Assembly: GCF_017313765.1 (NCBI RefSeq)
Contig: NZ_JAFLNC010000001.1
Location: forward strand, 496,001 to 560,000
From: Sneathiella sedimenti
GTDB lineage: Bacteria; Pseudomonadota; Alphaproteobacteria; Sneathiellales; Sneathiellaceae
Reading direction: 5' to 3'
Length of the DNA stretch: 64,000 bases
Below, in pieces: positions 8,778 through 17,462 of this stretch. Position numbers and translations under genes: made by a program. Positions within the stretch are counted from its first letter, which is position 1; every line of letters begins with the position of its first letter. The notes below the pieces were generated by a model. It had not been told where the DNA came from and did no database searches. It worked only from the letters and a program-made list of their open reading frames with translations.

Positions 8778-8998
8778 GACAGGCTTTCTTCAGTTGACGA
8801 AGAGATGTTCCGTCCGCTTTGCTTTTGCCGACGGCGTTCGAGCGTCGCAAGTTCTTTTTCTACGATAGTCAGGCGTCGGCGGCTCGATAGATAAAGCACC
8901 AGCAGCACAAAAGCGGATACTGCAAAGCACGGCCAGATAAACAGCCCATACCCACCCATATCAAAATATGTTGCAACCTGATCCAATATGACCCTCAA
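8774..8998 (-). CDS. ccmD: Haem exporter protein CcmD
   Basis: A small single-helix protein that stabilises the CcmABC-CcmE complex and helps release holo-CcmE. The 74 residues contain the family start YFDMGGYGLFIWPCF (about 12-26), one membrane helix to about residue 40 (SAFVLLVLYLSSRRRL), and a charged cytoplasmic tail that is longer than usual. The gene is separated from ccmC by about 100 bases that hold a small hairpin, the only real gap in the ccm operon, and it overlaps ccmE. Confidence 0.9.
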   Translation of the reverse strand: MRVILDQVATYFDMGGYGLFIWPCFAVSAFVLLVLYLSSRRRLTIVEKELATLERRRQKQSGRNISSSTEESLS

Positions 8999-9069
8999 AG
9001 ACGATTGTTTGGCGCGAATATAATGGTTTCCCGCCTAAAATACACAACGGATCGATCATTCTGCGTCAC

Positions 9070-9088
9070 AATGCCGCGATCCGGCATT
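9070..9088 (-). repeat. Inverted repeat between ccmC and ccmD
   Basis: Arms AATGCCG (9070-9076) and CGGCATT (9082-9088) flank a five-base loop. This sits in the only gap of the ccm operon (8999-9099), just after the ccmC stop when read on the minus strand. No U-run follows, so it is more likely an mRNA processing or stability hairpin than a terminator. It could also be a dyad operator for an internal promoter. Confidence 0.45.
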
Positions 9089-9099
9089 ATGACCTTGCC

Positions 9100-9834
9100 T
9101 TAGCTCTCTCTTAATTCCGCGATTTGTAGAACGCGAAGACGCCGTTTCAGTATTTCCGCCTTCACCCGGATAATCAGTACCATGACAAAAAAGGCCGTGT
9201 ACGCAAGACCCATCACCAGCAGCGGAATCAGGATGGTGCTATGAATTTTAGGGCCATCCATCGTCGCAACGCTTGCCGGTTGATGCAGGGTGTTCCACCA
9301 GTCGACCGAAAATCTGATGATGGGAATATTAATTACCCCGACAAGCGCAAGAATGGCCGCCGCCTTGGCGGCTTTAACCGGATCGTCGAAGCTTTCCCAA
9401 ATTGCCATATAGCCGAGATACAGGAACAACAGAATTAACATGCTGGTCAACCGGGCATCCCATACCCAGAAGGTTCCCCACATGGGCTGGCCCCATAGCG
9501 AACCCGTTACAAGGGCAAGAAAAGTAAAGCAGGCCCCGATCGGCGCCGAGGCTTTGGCCGTAAGATCGGCAACCGGATGTTTCCAGATTAGGCCGACCGC
9601 CGAACTGATCGCCATCATGGTATAGATCATAAGCGCCATCCAGGCGGCAGGAACATGCACGAACATAATACGGACTGTATCGCCCTGCTGATAATCAGGT
9701 GGCGCGACGAACAGGCTCAGATAAAGCCCTACCAGCAGCAATACGACTGTCAGCCCGACACTCCATGGGTAAATCGCCCCGGTAATCGCGAGAAACCGCT
9801 TAGGGTTGGCATATTTGTGTAAATCTATGGCCAT
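9100..9834 (-). CDS. ccmC: Haem exporter permease CcmC
   Basis: CcmC positions haem in the outer leaflet of the membrane and loads it onto CcmE. The 244-residue protein has six hydrophobic helices, the tryptophan-rich WWD domain WGTFWVWDARLTS at about 119-131, and periplasmic histidines in FVHVPAAW (His60) and in TLHQPAS (near 184) that axially ligate haem. It lies between ccmB and ccmD in the canonical order and starts 26 bases after the ccmB stop. Confidence 0.96.
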   Translation of the reverse strand: MAIDLHKYANPKRFLAITGAIYPWSVGLTVVLLLVGLYLSLFVAPPDYQQGDTVRIMFVHVPAAWMALMIYTMMAISSAVGLIWKHPVADLTAKASAPIGACFTFLALVTGSLWGQPMWGTFWVWDARLTSMLILLFLYLGYMAIWESFDDPVKAAKAAAILALVGVINIPIIRFSVDWWNTLHQPASVATMDGPKIHSTILIPLLVMGLAYTAFFVMVLIIRVKAEILKRRLRVLQIAELRES

Positions 9835-9860
9835 GACGTCAATCAGTTCCTAAATCTTTC

Positions 9861-10526
9861 TTACGACAGAGACAGCCGCAAGGCCGCCGCCGCTGCCAGC
9901 GGCCCGACAACCAGCGCCCCAAGCGATGCCCCGCCTAGCAACAGGAGATGAGGGGTCGCAGATAGCTGGGCCATCGAGGCATCGACCGCGGCAACACCAA
10001 AAATCAATACCGGTATATATAGGGGAAGTACCAAAAGTGACAACAAAACACCGCCGCGCCGCATTCCCATGGTGAGTGCGGCGCCAACCGCCCCGATCAA
10101 ACTCAACGTTGGCGTTCCGATCAACAGGGCGGCTGTCAGGGCAAGAATGCCGTCTCCTGGCAGGTTCAGGGACATGCCGAGCAGGGGCGCTATAACTATT
10201 AGCGGTAAGACTGACGTCAGCCAATGTGCGATTACCTTGGCGAGCACCAATATTTCCGTCGGCAAGGATCCAGTCATCAGAAGGTCGAGCGATCCGTCCT
10301 CATAATCCGCCTGAAACATCCGATCGAGGGTTAGCAGACAGGCGAGCAACGCCGCCACCCAGAGTACACCGGGCCCGATCCGCGCGAGCACGGCAAGCTC
10401 AGGGCCGACACCAAGCGGGAACAGGACAACAACGATGACAAAAAAGGACAGACCGAGGGTCATTGCGCTTCCCTGCCGGAAGGCTAGCCGGACATCCCGG
10501 CCAATAAGGCGGAGAAAACGGTTCAT
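9861..10526 (-). CDS. ccmB: Haem exporter permease CcmB
   Basis: The membrane subunit of the CcmAB ABC complex that uses ATP to release holo-CcmE from CcmCD. About 221 residues with six hydrophobic helices and the typical N-terminus (FLRLIGRDVRLAFRQG). ATG 10526 overlaps the ccmA stop as ATGA, so I prefer it over the ATG three codons upstream (10535). FEADYEDGSLDLL-type sequence (here MFQADYEDGSLDLLM, near residue 70) is the conserved family block that contacts CcmA. Confidence 0.94.
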   Translation of the reverse strand: MNRFLRLIGRDVRLAFRQGSAMTLGLSFFVIVVVLFPLGVGPELAVLARIGPGVLWVAALLACLLTLDRMFQADYEDGSLDLLMTGSLPTEILVLAKVIAHWLTSVLPLIVIAPLLGMSLNLPGDGILALTAALLIGTPTLSLIGAVGAALTMGMRRGGVLLSLLVLPLYIPVLIFGVAAVDASMAQLSATPHLLLLGGASLGALVVGPLAAAAALRLSLS

Positions 10527-11134
10527 GATGCCCAATCATCAAGATCGAGGATCTTGACCTGCTCCAGTTCCAGATCCTGATGGGTTGCAAATAGCGCCAT
10601 GCCGCCTTCCGCCAGATGCCGGATTAACCTCTCCTTGAAAAGCGCGATGTAATGAAGATCCAGCGCACTTAACGGTTCATCTAATATCCAGAGTTTCGCC
10701 GAAGAGGCGGTAAGGCGCGCCAGGTTGGTCCGCTTCTTCTGTCCTTGGGAAAGCATACCCGTCGGAATGTCCGAAAGCGCCTGAAGGTCGAATTGGTCCA
10801 GCGCCGAGGCAACATCCGGAATGCCGTGAAACTCCGCCCAGAAATCAATATTTTCGCGAACGGTCAAGGCATACTTGAGGGCATCGAGATGACCGAGATA
10901 ATGATAGTCTCCGATATAGCCGTCATAATCCTTGAATATATCCTCTCCATGCCACGCAGCTTGCCCCCGCAAAGGCGCTAAAAGGCGAGCGCATATCCGT
11001 AGCAAGGAAGATTTTCCGGCGCCATTTCGCCCCTTCACCCAAACCGCCTCTCCGGGGGACAACGAGAAGGAAACATCCTCAAATATCAGCTGATCGGCGC
11101 GCTGACAGGCAAGATTTTGGGCGACAAAACTCAT
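10523..11134 (-). CDS. ccmA: Haem exporter ATPase CcmA
   Basis: The ATP-binding subunit of the CcmAB complex. The 203-residue ABC domain has Walker A GRNGAGKS (35-42), the signature LSQGQKKR (near 128; the family often has Q in place of the usual LSGGQ) and Walker B LWILDEPLSALD (near 148-159), plus a switch histidine in FATHQD. It is the first gene of the nine-gene ccm operon, whose promoter should lie in the 264-base divergent region shared with acnA (11135-11398). Confidence 0.95.
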   Translation of the reverse strand: MSFVAQNLACQRADQLIFEDVSFSLSPGEAVWVKGRNGAGKSSLLRICARLLAPLRGQAAWHGEDIFKDYDGYIGDYHYLGHLDALKYALTVRENIDFWAEFHGIPDVASALDQFDLQALSDIPTGMLSQGQKKRTNLARLTASSAKLWILDEPLSALDLHYIALFKERLIRHLAEGGMALFATHQDLELEQVKILDLDDWAS

Positions 11135-11398
11135 TGTGGCGGCATATCACTCCGAAGAGACAAGAATTAGGGTATCCCCCTGTTTCACTGACTACAGCAA
11201 GAATCCCGGATTCGCAAATACTAGAACCTACTTTTGCGGATCGATCTTACTAAATATCGAAGATAATGGTGTCTGAAACGTCGGTTTTGCACCTTAACAC
11301 TTGAGAATTTTTCAAATTTAAGGCACATAACGCACATTATTGAACCGGTGCCGAACTTCCGGCATTTTCCGTTCCCCCTACCTTCAAGGAGCGATACG

Positions 11399-14092
11399 TT
11401 GACAACAACTGGTCACGACAGCCTGAACATTCGCCGCACACTCGATATCGACGGTGAAAAATATGATTATTACAGCATCCCGGAAGCTGAAAAAGCTGGC
11501 CTCGGCGATGTCTCCCGCCTTCCCTTTTCCCTTAAAGTCCTTCTTGAAAACCTGCTTCGCCACGAAGATGGTCGCACTGTAAGTTCGGAAGATGTCAGCG
11601 CGATCGCTGGCTGGCTGAAAGACCGCAAGGCGGATCGCGAGATCGCCTATCGCCCGGCCCGCGTGCTGATGCAGGATTTCACGGGCGTACCGGCTGTTGT
11701 TGACCTTGCTGCGATGCGCGATGCAATGGTAGCCCTCGGCGGCGATCCGGAAAAGATCAACCCGCTTGCCCAATGTGACCTGGTGATTGACCATTCCGTG
11801 ATGGTTGACAAGTTCGGAACGGCTGCCTCTTTCGGTCAGAACGTTGAACTGGAAATGGAACGGAATGGCGAACGCTACGCTTTCCTCCGGTGGGGCCAGA
11901 AAGCATTCAACAATTTCCGTGTTGTTCCGCCCGGAACTGGCATCTGCCATCAGGTCAACCTGGAATATCTTGCGCAGACCGTCTGGACAACAAAAGACCA
12001 GAACGGCAACGAAGTCGCGTATCCGGACACATTGGTAGGCACAGACAGCCACACGACGATGGTCAACGGCCTTGCTGTTCTTGGCTGGGGTGTTGGCGGA
12101 ATCGAGGCCGAAGCTGTTATGCTCGGCCAGCCGATCTCCATGCTGATCCCGGAAGTCGTCGGCTTCAAGCTGACGGGCAAGTTGAAGGAAGGGACAACAG
12201 CAACTGACCTCGTACTGACCGTAACGCAGATGCTGCGTGCGCAGGGCGTTGTCGGCAAGTTCGTCGAATTCTATGGCCCCGGCATTGCGGAACTTGGCCT
12301 TGCCGACCGGGCAACCATTTCCAACATGGCGCCGGAATATGGCGCAACTTGCGGTTTCTTCCCGATCGACGCAGAGACCATCAACTACCTCAACTTCACG
12401 GCCCGTGATCCAAAACGGGTAAAACTGGTGGAAGCCTATGCAAAGGCACAAGGCATGTGGCGTGACAACGATACGCCGGATCCGGAATTCACCGCGACGC
12501 TGGAACTCGACATATCAACGGTTGAACCAAGCCTCGCCGGCCCGAAACGGCCCCAGGACCGGGTTCTGCTGACAGACGCAACCAACGCCTTCAAGGGCGC
12601 TCTGCCAGAACTAGCCGGAACGACGAGCGACCTGAAAAAGCAGATAGATGTCGCCGGCAAGGACTACAAGATCGGCCATGGCGATGTAATCATCGCCGCT
12701 ATTACGTCTTGCACCAATACCTCCAACCCGAATGTGATGTTGGCGGCTGGCCTGGTGGCGCGCAATGCGCTTGCCAAAGGCCTGACAGTGAAGCCCTGGG
12801 TAAAAACCTCGCTCGCGCCGGGCTCCAAGGTGGTCACGGACTACCTTGAAAAAGCTGGACTTCAGGATGATCTGGATGCTCTCGGGTTTAACCTTGTCGG
12901 CTACGGCTGTACGACCTGCATCGGGAACTCTGGTCCGGTTGACCCCGCCATTGCGGACGCAATTGCCGAGGGCGAGCTTGTCGCCTGCTCGGTTCTCTCC
13001 GGTAACCGCAACTTTGAGGGTCGGGTCAGCCCGCAAGCGAAAGCGAACTACCTGGCATCTCCGCCACTGGTTGTCGCCTATGCAATCGCGGGGTCACTCA
13101 ATATTGATATTACCAAGGATTCACTCGGGAACGACAAGGACGGCAACCCGGTTTATCTGAAGGATATCTGGCCAAGCAACGCGGAAGTGATTGAAACAGT
13201 CCGCAAAGCCGTCGCGCGCGATATGTTTGTAACCCAGTATGCGGATGTTTTCTCCGGTGACGACACATGGAAATCGATTAAGACTGCGGAAGGTCAGACC
13301 TATACATGGGATAGCACCTCGACCTATGTTCAGCATCCGCCTTATTTCGAAGGGATGCAGAAAGAACCGGGCGCGTTCGAGGATATCAATGGTGCACGTG
13401 TTCTGGCGCTTCTCGGTGATTCGGTAACGACAGATCATATTTCGCCTGCGGGCGCTATCAAGGCCGATGGTCCGGCCGGGGAATATCTGAAATCGCATCA
13501 GGTCGCGCCAAAGGATTTCAACTCCTATGGGTCTCGTCGCGGTAACGATCAGGTCATGACCCGCGGTACCTTTGCCAATATCCGGCTTCGTAACGAAGTT
13601 GCCCCGGGCACCGAAGGCGGCGTGACCAAGCATATGCCGGATGGAACGCAGATGTGGATCTATGATGCGGCCGAGAAATACCGCGAAGAAGGCACGCCGC
13701 TGGTGGTCTTTGCCGGTAAGGAATACGGTACGGGCTCCAGCCGTGACTGGGCTGCCAAGGGTACTCTCCTCCTCGGAATCAAGGCTGTCATCGCCGAAAG
13801 TTTTGAGCGCATCCACCGCTCCAACCTCGTCGGCATGGGCGTTCTGCCACTGCAGTTCCCGGATGGGGTCACCCGCAAAACGCTCAACCTCGACGGAAGC
13901 GAAGTGATTGATCTCGTTGGCATTCAAGGCGGCATTACGCCAGGTATGAATGTCACCTGTAAAATCACACGCACGGATGGCTCGTCGCAGGAAATTGAGC
14001 TCCTCTGCCGAATCGATACGCTGGATGAGGCCGAATATTATCGCCACGATGGTATTTTGCAGTATGTGCTGAGAAATCTGTCAAAAAGCTAG
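11399..14092 (+). CDS. acnA: Aconitate hydratase AcnA
   Basis: Isomerises citrate and isocitrate in the TCA cycle; a cytosolic [4Fe-4S] enzyme of the AcnA/IRP1 type. The 897-residue protein carries the cluster ligands Cys438 (in [10 protein letters not shown]), Cys504 and Cys507 (in [13 protein letters not shown]). The swivel domain near the C-terminus has [13 protein letters not shown]. The open frame runs back to a GTG at 11348, but the family N-terminus ([15 protein letters not shown]) and an AAGGAG site at 11384-11389 point to a TTG start at 11399. Divergent from ccmA. A strong Rho-independent terminator follows, so it is monocistronic. Confidence 0.97.
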   Translation: MTTTGHDSLNIRRTLDIDGEKYDYYSIPEAEKAGLGDVSRLPFSLKVLLENLLRHEDGRTVSSEDVSAIAGWLKDRKADREIAYRPARVLMQDFTGVPAVVDLAAMRDAMVALGGDPEKINPLAQCDLVIDHSVMVDKFGTAASFGQNVELEMERNGERYAFLRWGQKAFNNFRVVPPGTGICHQVNLEYLAQTVWTTKDQNGNEVAYPDTLVGTDSHTTMVNGLAVLGWGVGGIEAEAVMLGQPISMLIPEVVGFKLTGKLKEGTTATDLVLTVTQMLRAQGVVGKFVEFYGPGIAELGLADRATISNMAPEYGATCGFFPIDAETINYLNFTARDPKRVKLVEAYAKAQGMWRDNDTPDPEFTATLELDISTVEPSLAGPKRPQDRVLLTDATNAFKGALPELAGTTSDLKKQIDVAGKDYKIGHGDVIIAAITSCTNTSNPNVMLAAGLVARNALAKGLTVKPWVKTSLAPGSKVVTDYLEKAGLQDDLDALGFNLVGYGCTTCIGNSGPVDPAIADAIAEGELVACSVLSGNRNFEGRVSPQAKANYLASPPLVVAYAIAGSLNIDITKDSLGNDKDGNPVYLKDIWPSNAEVIETVRKAVARDMFVTQYADVFSGDDTWKSIKTAEGQTYTWDSTSTYVQHPPYFEGMQKEPGAFEDINGARVLALLGDSVTTDHISPAGAIKADGPAGEYLKSHQVAPKDFNSYGSRRGNDQVMTRGTFANIRLRNEVAPGTEGGVTKHMPDGTQMWIYDAAEKYREEGTPLVVFAGKEYGTGSSRDWAAKGTLLLGIKAVIAESFERIHRSNLVGMGVLPLQFPDGVTRKTLNLDGSEVIDLVGIQGGITPGMNVTCKITRTDGSSQEIELLCRIDTLDEAEYYRHDGILQYVLRNLSKS

Positions 14093-14118
14093 TATCCGGT
14101 AGGGATATGAAATTGAAG

Positions 14119-14148
14119 ACGGCGGGTCGAACGATCCGCCGTTTTTTT
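14119..14148 (+). terminator. Rho-independent terminator of acnA
   Basis: A stem of ACGGCGG (14119-14125) paired with CCGCCGT (14136-14142) is followed by a run of seven T residues to 14148. It lies 26 bases after the acnA stop and ends that single-gene transcript before the DUF1223 gene. Confidence 0.9.
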
Positions 14149-14211
14149 GTGCACCCTTCTCTCACTGACAGGTGATTTGTCTGTGATGCTGGAATAAGCT
14201 AATTAGAATTC

Positions 14212-14946
14212 ATGATAAAATTATACGTCAATAAATTGGCCGTAATCTGCACTGCCGTTCTTATGGGGACCACCATCGCGAGCGCAGTCTTCGCCCAGAG
14301 CGCGCATCAACCGTCGACCGTCGTGGAACTCTATACCTCCCAGGGATGCAGTTCCTGCCCTCCTGCGGATAAACTGCTCAGCGAGCTTATCAAGGATGAC
14401 TCGGTTCTGGGTTTGTCTTTTGCCGTAACCTACTGGGACTATATCGGCTGGAAGGATACTTTCGGCAGTCCCGATAACGATGACCGCCAGGTGGAGTATC
14501 GTGGTCGCTTCAACTCTCGCTATGTGTATACACCGCAAATGGTCATTGGTGGGGAAGCCCATGCCGTCGGCTCAGACCCGAGTGCCGTCAACTCCCTTAT
14601 TCAAAAGCACGCGGATCACGCGAAAAGCCTTCCGCTTGAGTGGGCGTTCGATGGCGATCGGCTAAATGTCGTCCTGCCGGCGGGGTCGGGCAATGCCACC
14701 ATCTGGCTCGCGGATATTGACCGCTCAAACGATGTGGATATACGCCGGGGGGAGAATACCGGACGGATCATCACCTATCACAATGTGGTGCGCAAAATTA
14801 GAACCCTTGGGGAATGGGCGGGCGATGCCAAAACCATTGTCCTAGACCTAGCGGAAATGCGCGCTGAAGGGCGTGATGGCTGTGCACTGATTATTCAACA
14901 AGACGGATATGGACCCATTCTTGCCGCCTTGGAAGTCATGCTGTAA
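14212..14946 (+). CDS. DUF1223 thioredoxin-fold exported protein
   Basis: A 244-residue exported protein of the DUF1223 family. A Sec signal peptide spans about residues 1-29 (cleavage near VFAQS). The mature protein opens with VELYTSQGCSSCPPADKLL, in which Cys46 and Cys49 form a CxxC at the start of a thioredoxin-like fold. The downstream YVYTPQMVIGG block contains the cis-proline loop region seen in thioredoxin folds. A periplasmic thiol redox role is inferred but not proven for the family. It follows the acnA terminator and has its own short leader. Confidence 0.87.
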   Translation: MIKLYVNKLAVICTAVLMGTTIASAVFAQSAHQPSTVVELYTSQGCSSCPPADKLLSELIKDDSVLGLSFAVTYWDYIGWKDTFGSPDNDDRQVEYRGRFNSRYVYTPQMVIGGEAHAVGSDPSAVNSLIQKHADHAKSLPLEWAFDGDRLNVVLPAGSGNATIWLADIDRSNDVDIRRGENTGRIITYHNVVRKIRTLGEWAGDAKTIVLDLAEMRAEGRDGCALIIQQDGYGPILAALEVML

Positions 14947-15014
14947 AAAGCATTTAGTTGATCCTCCTTCCACTCTCAGGCACTATGGCCAAAAAAGAAT
15001 AAGAATGGTGCTTT

Positions 15015-15824
15015 ATGACTGACAAAAATGTTCCTTTGAAACCCGCTGCTACGGTCTTGCTGGTTCGCGACTGCGTAAAGAAAAACGACAAAATTGAAGT
15101 CTTTATGGTTGTCCGCCATCATCAGATCGACTTTGCCTCCGGCGCCCTGGTCTTTCCAGGTGGCAAGGTGGATGAGGGTGATATGGATCCTATGCTGATC
15201 GATCATCTGCCGGAAAGCGACCGAGGGGACGATCCCTTGCGCTCCTTTAAAATCGCTTCCATTCGCGAAAGTTTCGAGGAAGCCAACATCCTGCTTGCCC
15301 GAAATCGGGAGACCGGCGCGCTTGTCACCCACGACCGGCTGGAAGCCCTCGCGGAAAAGTACCGACTGCCACTCCAGAATGGAGAATTGCCGATTGGAGA
15401 TATGGTACGGGCCGAAAATCTGGAGCTTGCGACCGACCTGCTCGGCCATTTTGCACATTGGATAACACCAGCCCATATGCCTAAACGCTTCGACACCCAT
15501 TTCTTTATTGCCAAGGCGCCACCGCATCAACTGGCGGCGCATGATGGCGAAGAATCCGTGGATTCAGTTTGGGTTGGCCCTCAGGAAGTTATGGAGGATG
15601 CCGATAAGGGACTCTATACGGTTATCTTTCCAACCCGCATGAATGTGGAGGCATTGAGCCGGTTTAGCTCCAGTGAATACGCCGTCGCACATGCGCATGG
15701 AACCGACACATTCACGGTCCTTCCCCAGATGGAAGTAACGGAGGAGGGAAAGTATCTACTTATCCCGAAAGAGGCCGGCTACAGTGTAACCCGCCGCCGT
15801 ATAGACGCGATTATGGATAAGTAA
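15015..15824 (+). CDS. NUDIX hydrolase (NUDT19-like)
   Basis: A 269-residue NUDIX protein with the domain near the N-terminus: AATVLLVRD (about 11-19), LVFPGGKVDEGD (about 50-61) and then, after a roughly 27-residue insertion, the catalytic helix SIRESFEEANILLA (about 85-98). A NUDIX box split by an insertion is characteristic of NUDT19/RP2p-type enzymes, which in eukaryotes hydrolyse CoA and its thioesters. In bacteria the substrate is generally untested. The conserved HFAHWITPAHMPKRFDTHFF block also matches this family. It is convergent with the hypothetical gene that stops one base further on. Confidence 0.85.
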   Translation: MTDKNVPLKPAATVLLVRDCVKKNDKIEVFMVVRHHQIDFASGALVFPGGKVDEGDMDPMLIDHLPESDRGDDPLRSFKIASIRESFEEANILLARNRETGALVTHDRLEALAEKYRLPLQNGELPIGDMVRAENLELATDLLGHFAHWITPAHMPKRFDTHFFIAKAPPHQLAAHDGEESVDSVWVGPQEVMEDADKGLYTVIFPTRMNVEALSRFSSSEYAVAHAHGTDTFTVLPQMEVTEEGKYLLIPKEAGYSVTRRRIDAIMDK

Positions 15825-16154
15825 TTATATTAATAGGGACAAAGCGATACTGACGCCCTTTGTCAGCATTGAGAAGATGGCGCGATCCCGCGCCTCTTTC
15901 GCCGACACCCAGTTCGAGAGTTCCTTCAGGTCCGATTTGCACTTGCGAAATACATCGGTAACCGCCACATAGCCTTGATCGCGATCTTCAATTTGTTTGG
16001 CCTGAAGCGCCTGTATCTCACCATAAACAGCGGCTTTCGACCTTTCGAGATTTATCAGCTGGGCAGCGGGCAATTGCGATATGTCTTGGGCGTTCAACGC
16101 CGCTTGGGCCTTTTCCAGCTGCGCAAGAGCGTCTTCATAACTCTTTGTCATCAT
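15825..16154 (-). CDS. Small helical membrane-anchored protein, unknown function
   Basis: I do not recognise this 109-residue protein. It is predicted to be almost all helical: about residues 1-55 are rich in Ala, Gln, Glu and Leu (coiled-coil-like), a central segment has one Cys (VFRKCKSDL), and the last 15 residues (MLTKGVSIALSLLI) are hydrophobic and could be a tail anchor. Its start overlaps the end of the upstream lipoprotein gene by 20 bases, so the two are translated as a unit. ATG 16151 has better spacing from the GGAG site than ATG 16154. Its stop abuts that of the convergent NUDIX gene. Confidence 0.6.
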   Translation of the reverse strand: MMTKSYEDALAQLEKAQAALNAQDISQLPAAQLINLERSKAAVYGEIQALQAKQIEDRDQGYVAVTDVFRKCKSDLKELSNWVSAKEARDRAIFSMLTKGVSIALSLLI

Positions 16155-17244
16155 TTACTCCGGTGACAGTTTGTGTGTTGAAACTCGGCTGGAAATTCTG
16201 AGCGGCCGAGTTGGTCACGGATAGCGTAGATAGAGCGCTTTCAATGGATGCGGCTGCCCCCGTTAGTCCGCGGAGCCTCTCAACAAAAAGAATAGATTTT
16301 GAGGTCGCAGCAACGGGTAGACCACTCGACTTTTCCGCATCTTTCAGCGTCTTTTCAAGAGCGTCATGCGCGTTGACCATGGCAATCAGGGAAGTCTGGG
16401 TTTCACTGAGAAGCTGATCCAGTCGCTGGCCCAATTTCTGGATCGAAACGAGGCGTTCAATTGCGATGCGGCGATCTCTTGACGTTTTCTGGTCCTGGGT
16501 CTTTAGATACGCCAGCTTGTCCTTCCAAACATTCGTATCAAAACTGATGGCGCTGCTGACAATTGACCGCAATCCTCCCTTACATAGCCGTAAACTTGCC
16601 AAATCGGCATCAAGTTCATTTTTCGGATATGTATAGCTGCATTTGCTTGACTGATCCGAAACGGCTCCGATATCGAAATAAAGGAGAATTGCCATTTTTG
16701 ATAAGGCAGTTCCTCCTTTTTCGACGATCGGAAGCAAGCGCCTGTCCCGCTCCGGCAGGATAAACAACCGGTCAATGACGCTTACGTCATTGACAAGCTG
16801 ATCAGAATCCAGAATGGAAAGGGAATGCGCTAGATTAAAATGGCCGGACGTTAGCTGCTTCAAATTTTCTGTTGTTCCCGCCAGTTTATAATATTCCGAG
16901 GAAAGCGGCTTTCCCGACGCGACAGCCACCAGGGTTTCGGCATATCCGTTAAGGGCCGTCAAAAGACTCTGTCTGGCAGCAATATCCGATGCACTGAACA
17001 AGGGCTTTAAGTTGGTATCGGGATTTCCACCCAGTTCCAGTTGAAACTGCAGATTGTCCATAAACCCGAGTGTGTTGACCTCTTCAGCCAGCGAGAACTC
17101 GTGTGTGATAATGGCTGAAAGAGCGACAACCCCACGGGAAAATTCGCGAACCTCCTCTGTCAGCAATGTATCATCAATAACACTGCAGGCGGAAAGGCCC
17201 GGCAGAAAACCTATTAGGATAAAGATTTGAAACAAACGCTGCAT
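16135..17244 (-). CDS. Predicted lipoprotein, unknown function
   Basis: A 369-residue protein with a clear lipoprotein signal peptide: a hydrophobic stretch at 4-17 then the lipobox LSAC with the lipidated Cys20. Residue 21 is Ser, not Asp, which favours outer-membrane sorting. The body is helical with no domain I recognise; two further cysteines occur in the KCSYTYPKNE and LRLCKGG region (about 205-225) and might form a disulfide. It overlaps the small tail-anchored protein downstream. The pair is flanked by unrelated housekeeping genes and has no neighbour that suggests a pathway. Confidence 0.65.
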   Translation of the reverse strand: MQRLFQIFILIGFLPGLSACSVIDDTLLTEEVREFSRGVVALSAIITHEFSLAEEVNTLGFMDNLQFQLELGGNPDTNLKPLFSASDIAARQSLLTALNGYAETLVAVASGKPLSSEYYKLAGTTENLKQLTSGHFNLAHSLSILDSDQLVNDVSVIDRLFILPERDRRLLPIVEKGGTALSKMAILLYFDIGAVSDQSSKCSYTYPKNELDADLASLRLCKGGLRSIVSSAISFDTNVWKDKLAYLKTQDQKTSRDRRIAIERLVSIQKLGQRLDQLLSETQTSLIAMVNAHDALEKTLKDAEKSSGLPVAATSKSILFVERLRGLTGAAASIESALSTLSVTNSAAQNFQPSFNTQTVTGVNDDKEL

Positions 17245-17414
17245 ATTAAATTGCTGTCTATCGTATCGATCACAGCATATTTAATATTAAGTTGTATTGT
17301 TTTCAATATTTATAACTTATAGTAGTTATTATGGATGCACAAATCCGTCAGGTGTCCCGGTGGCCACCTGCGGTACGTCAATGTTTTACATAGTAGAATG
17401 CGTCATAAGCACGA

Positions 17415-17444
17415 AGGGCTGGCATATAAGCATATGCCAGCCCT
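17415..17444 (-). terminator. Perfect 13-bp hairpin downstream of htpG
   Basis: Arms AGGGCTGGCATAT (17415-17427) and ATATGCCAGCCCT (17432-17444) flank a four-base AAGC loop. The hairpin begins 18 bases after the htpG stop on the minus strand and lies between htpG and the upstream end of the lipoprotein gene (start 17244). No clear U-run follows in either direction, so it may be a Rho-dependent end or a 3-prime stabilising structure. Confidence 0.6.
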
Positions 17445-17462
17445 CCAGATCTTCATGTCCAC

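Noticed and set aside
11384-12451. Long minus-strand open frame (about 355 codons) within acnA
   Set aside because: It is a shadow of acnA codons, with no ribosome site or recognisable product. A similar frame at 13121-14047 is rejected for the same reason.
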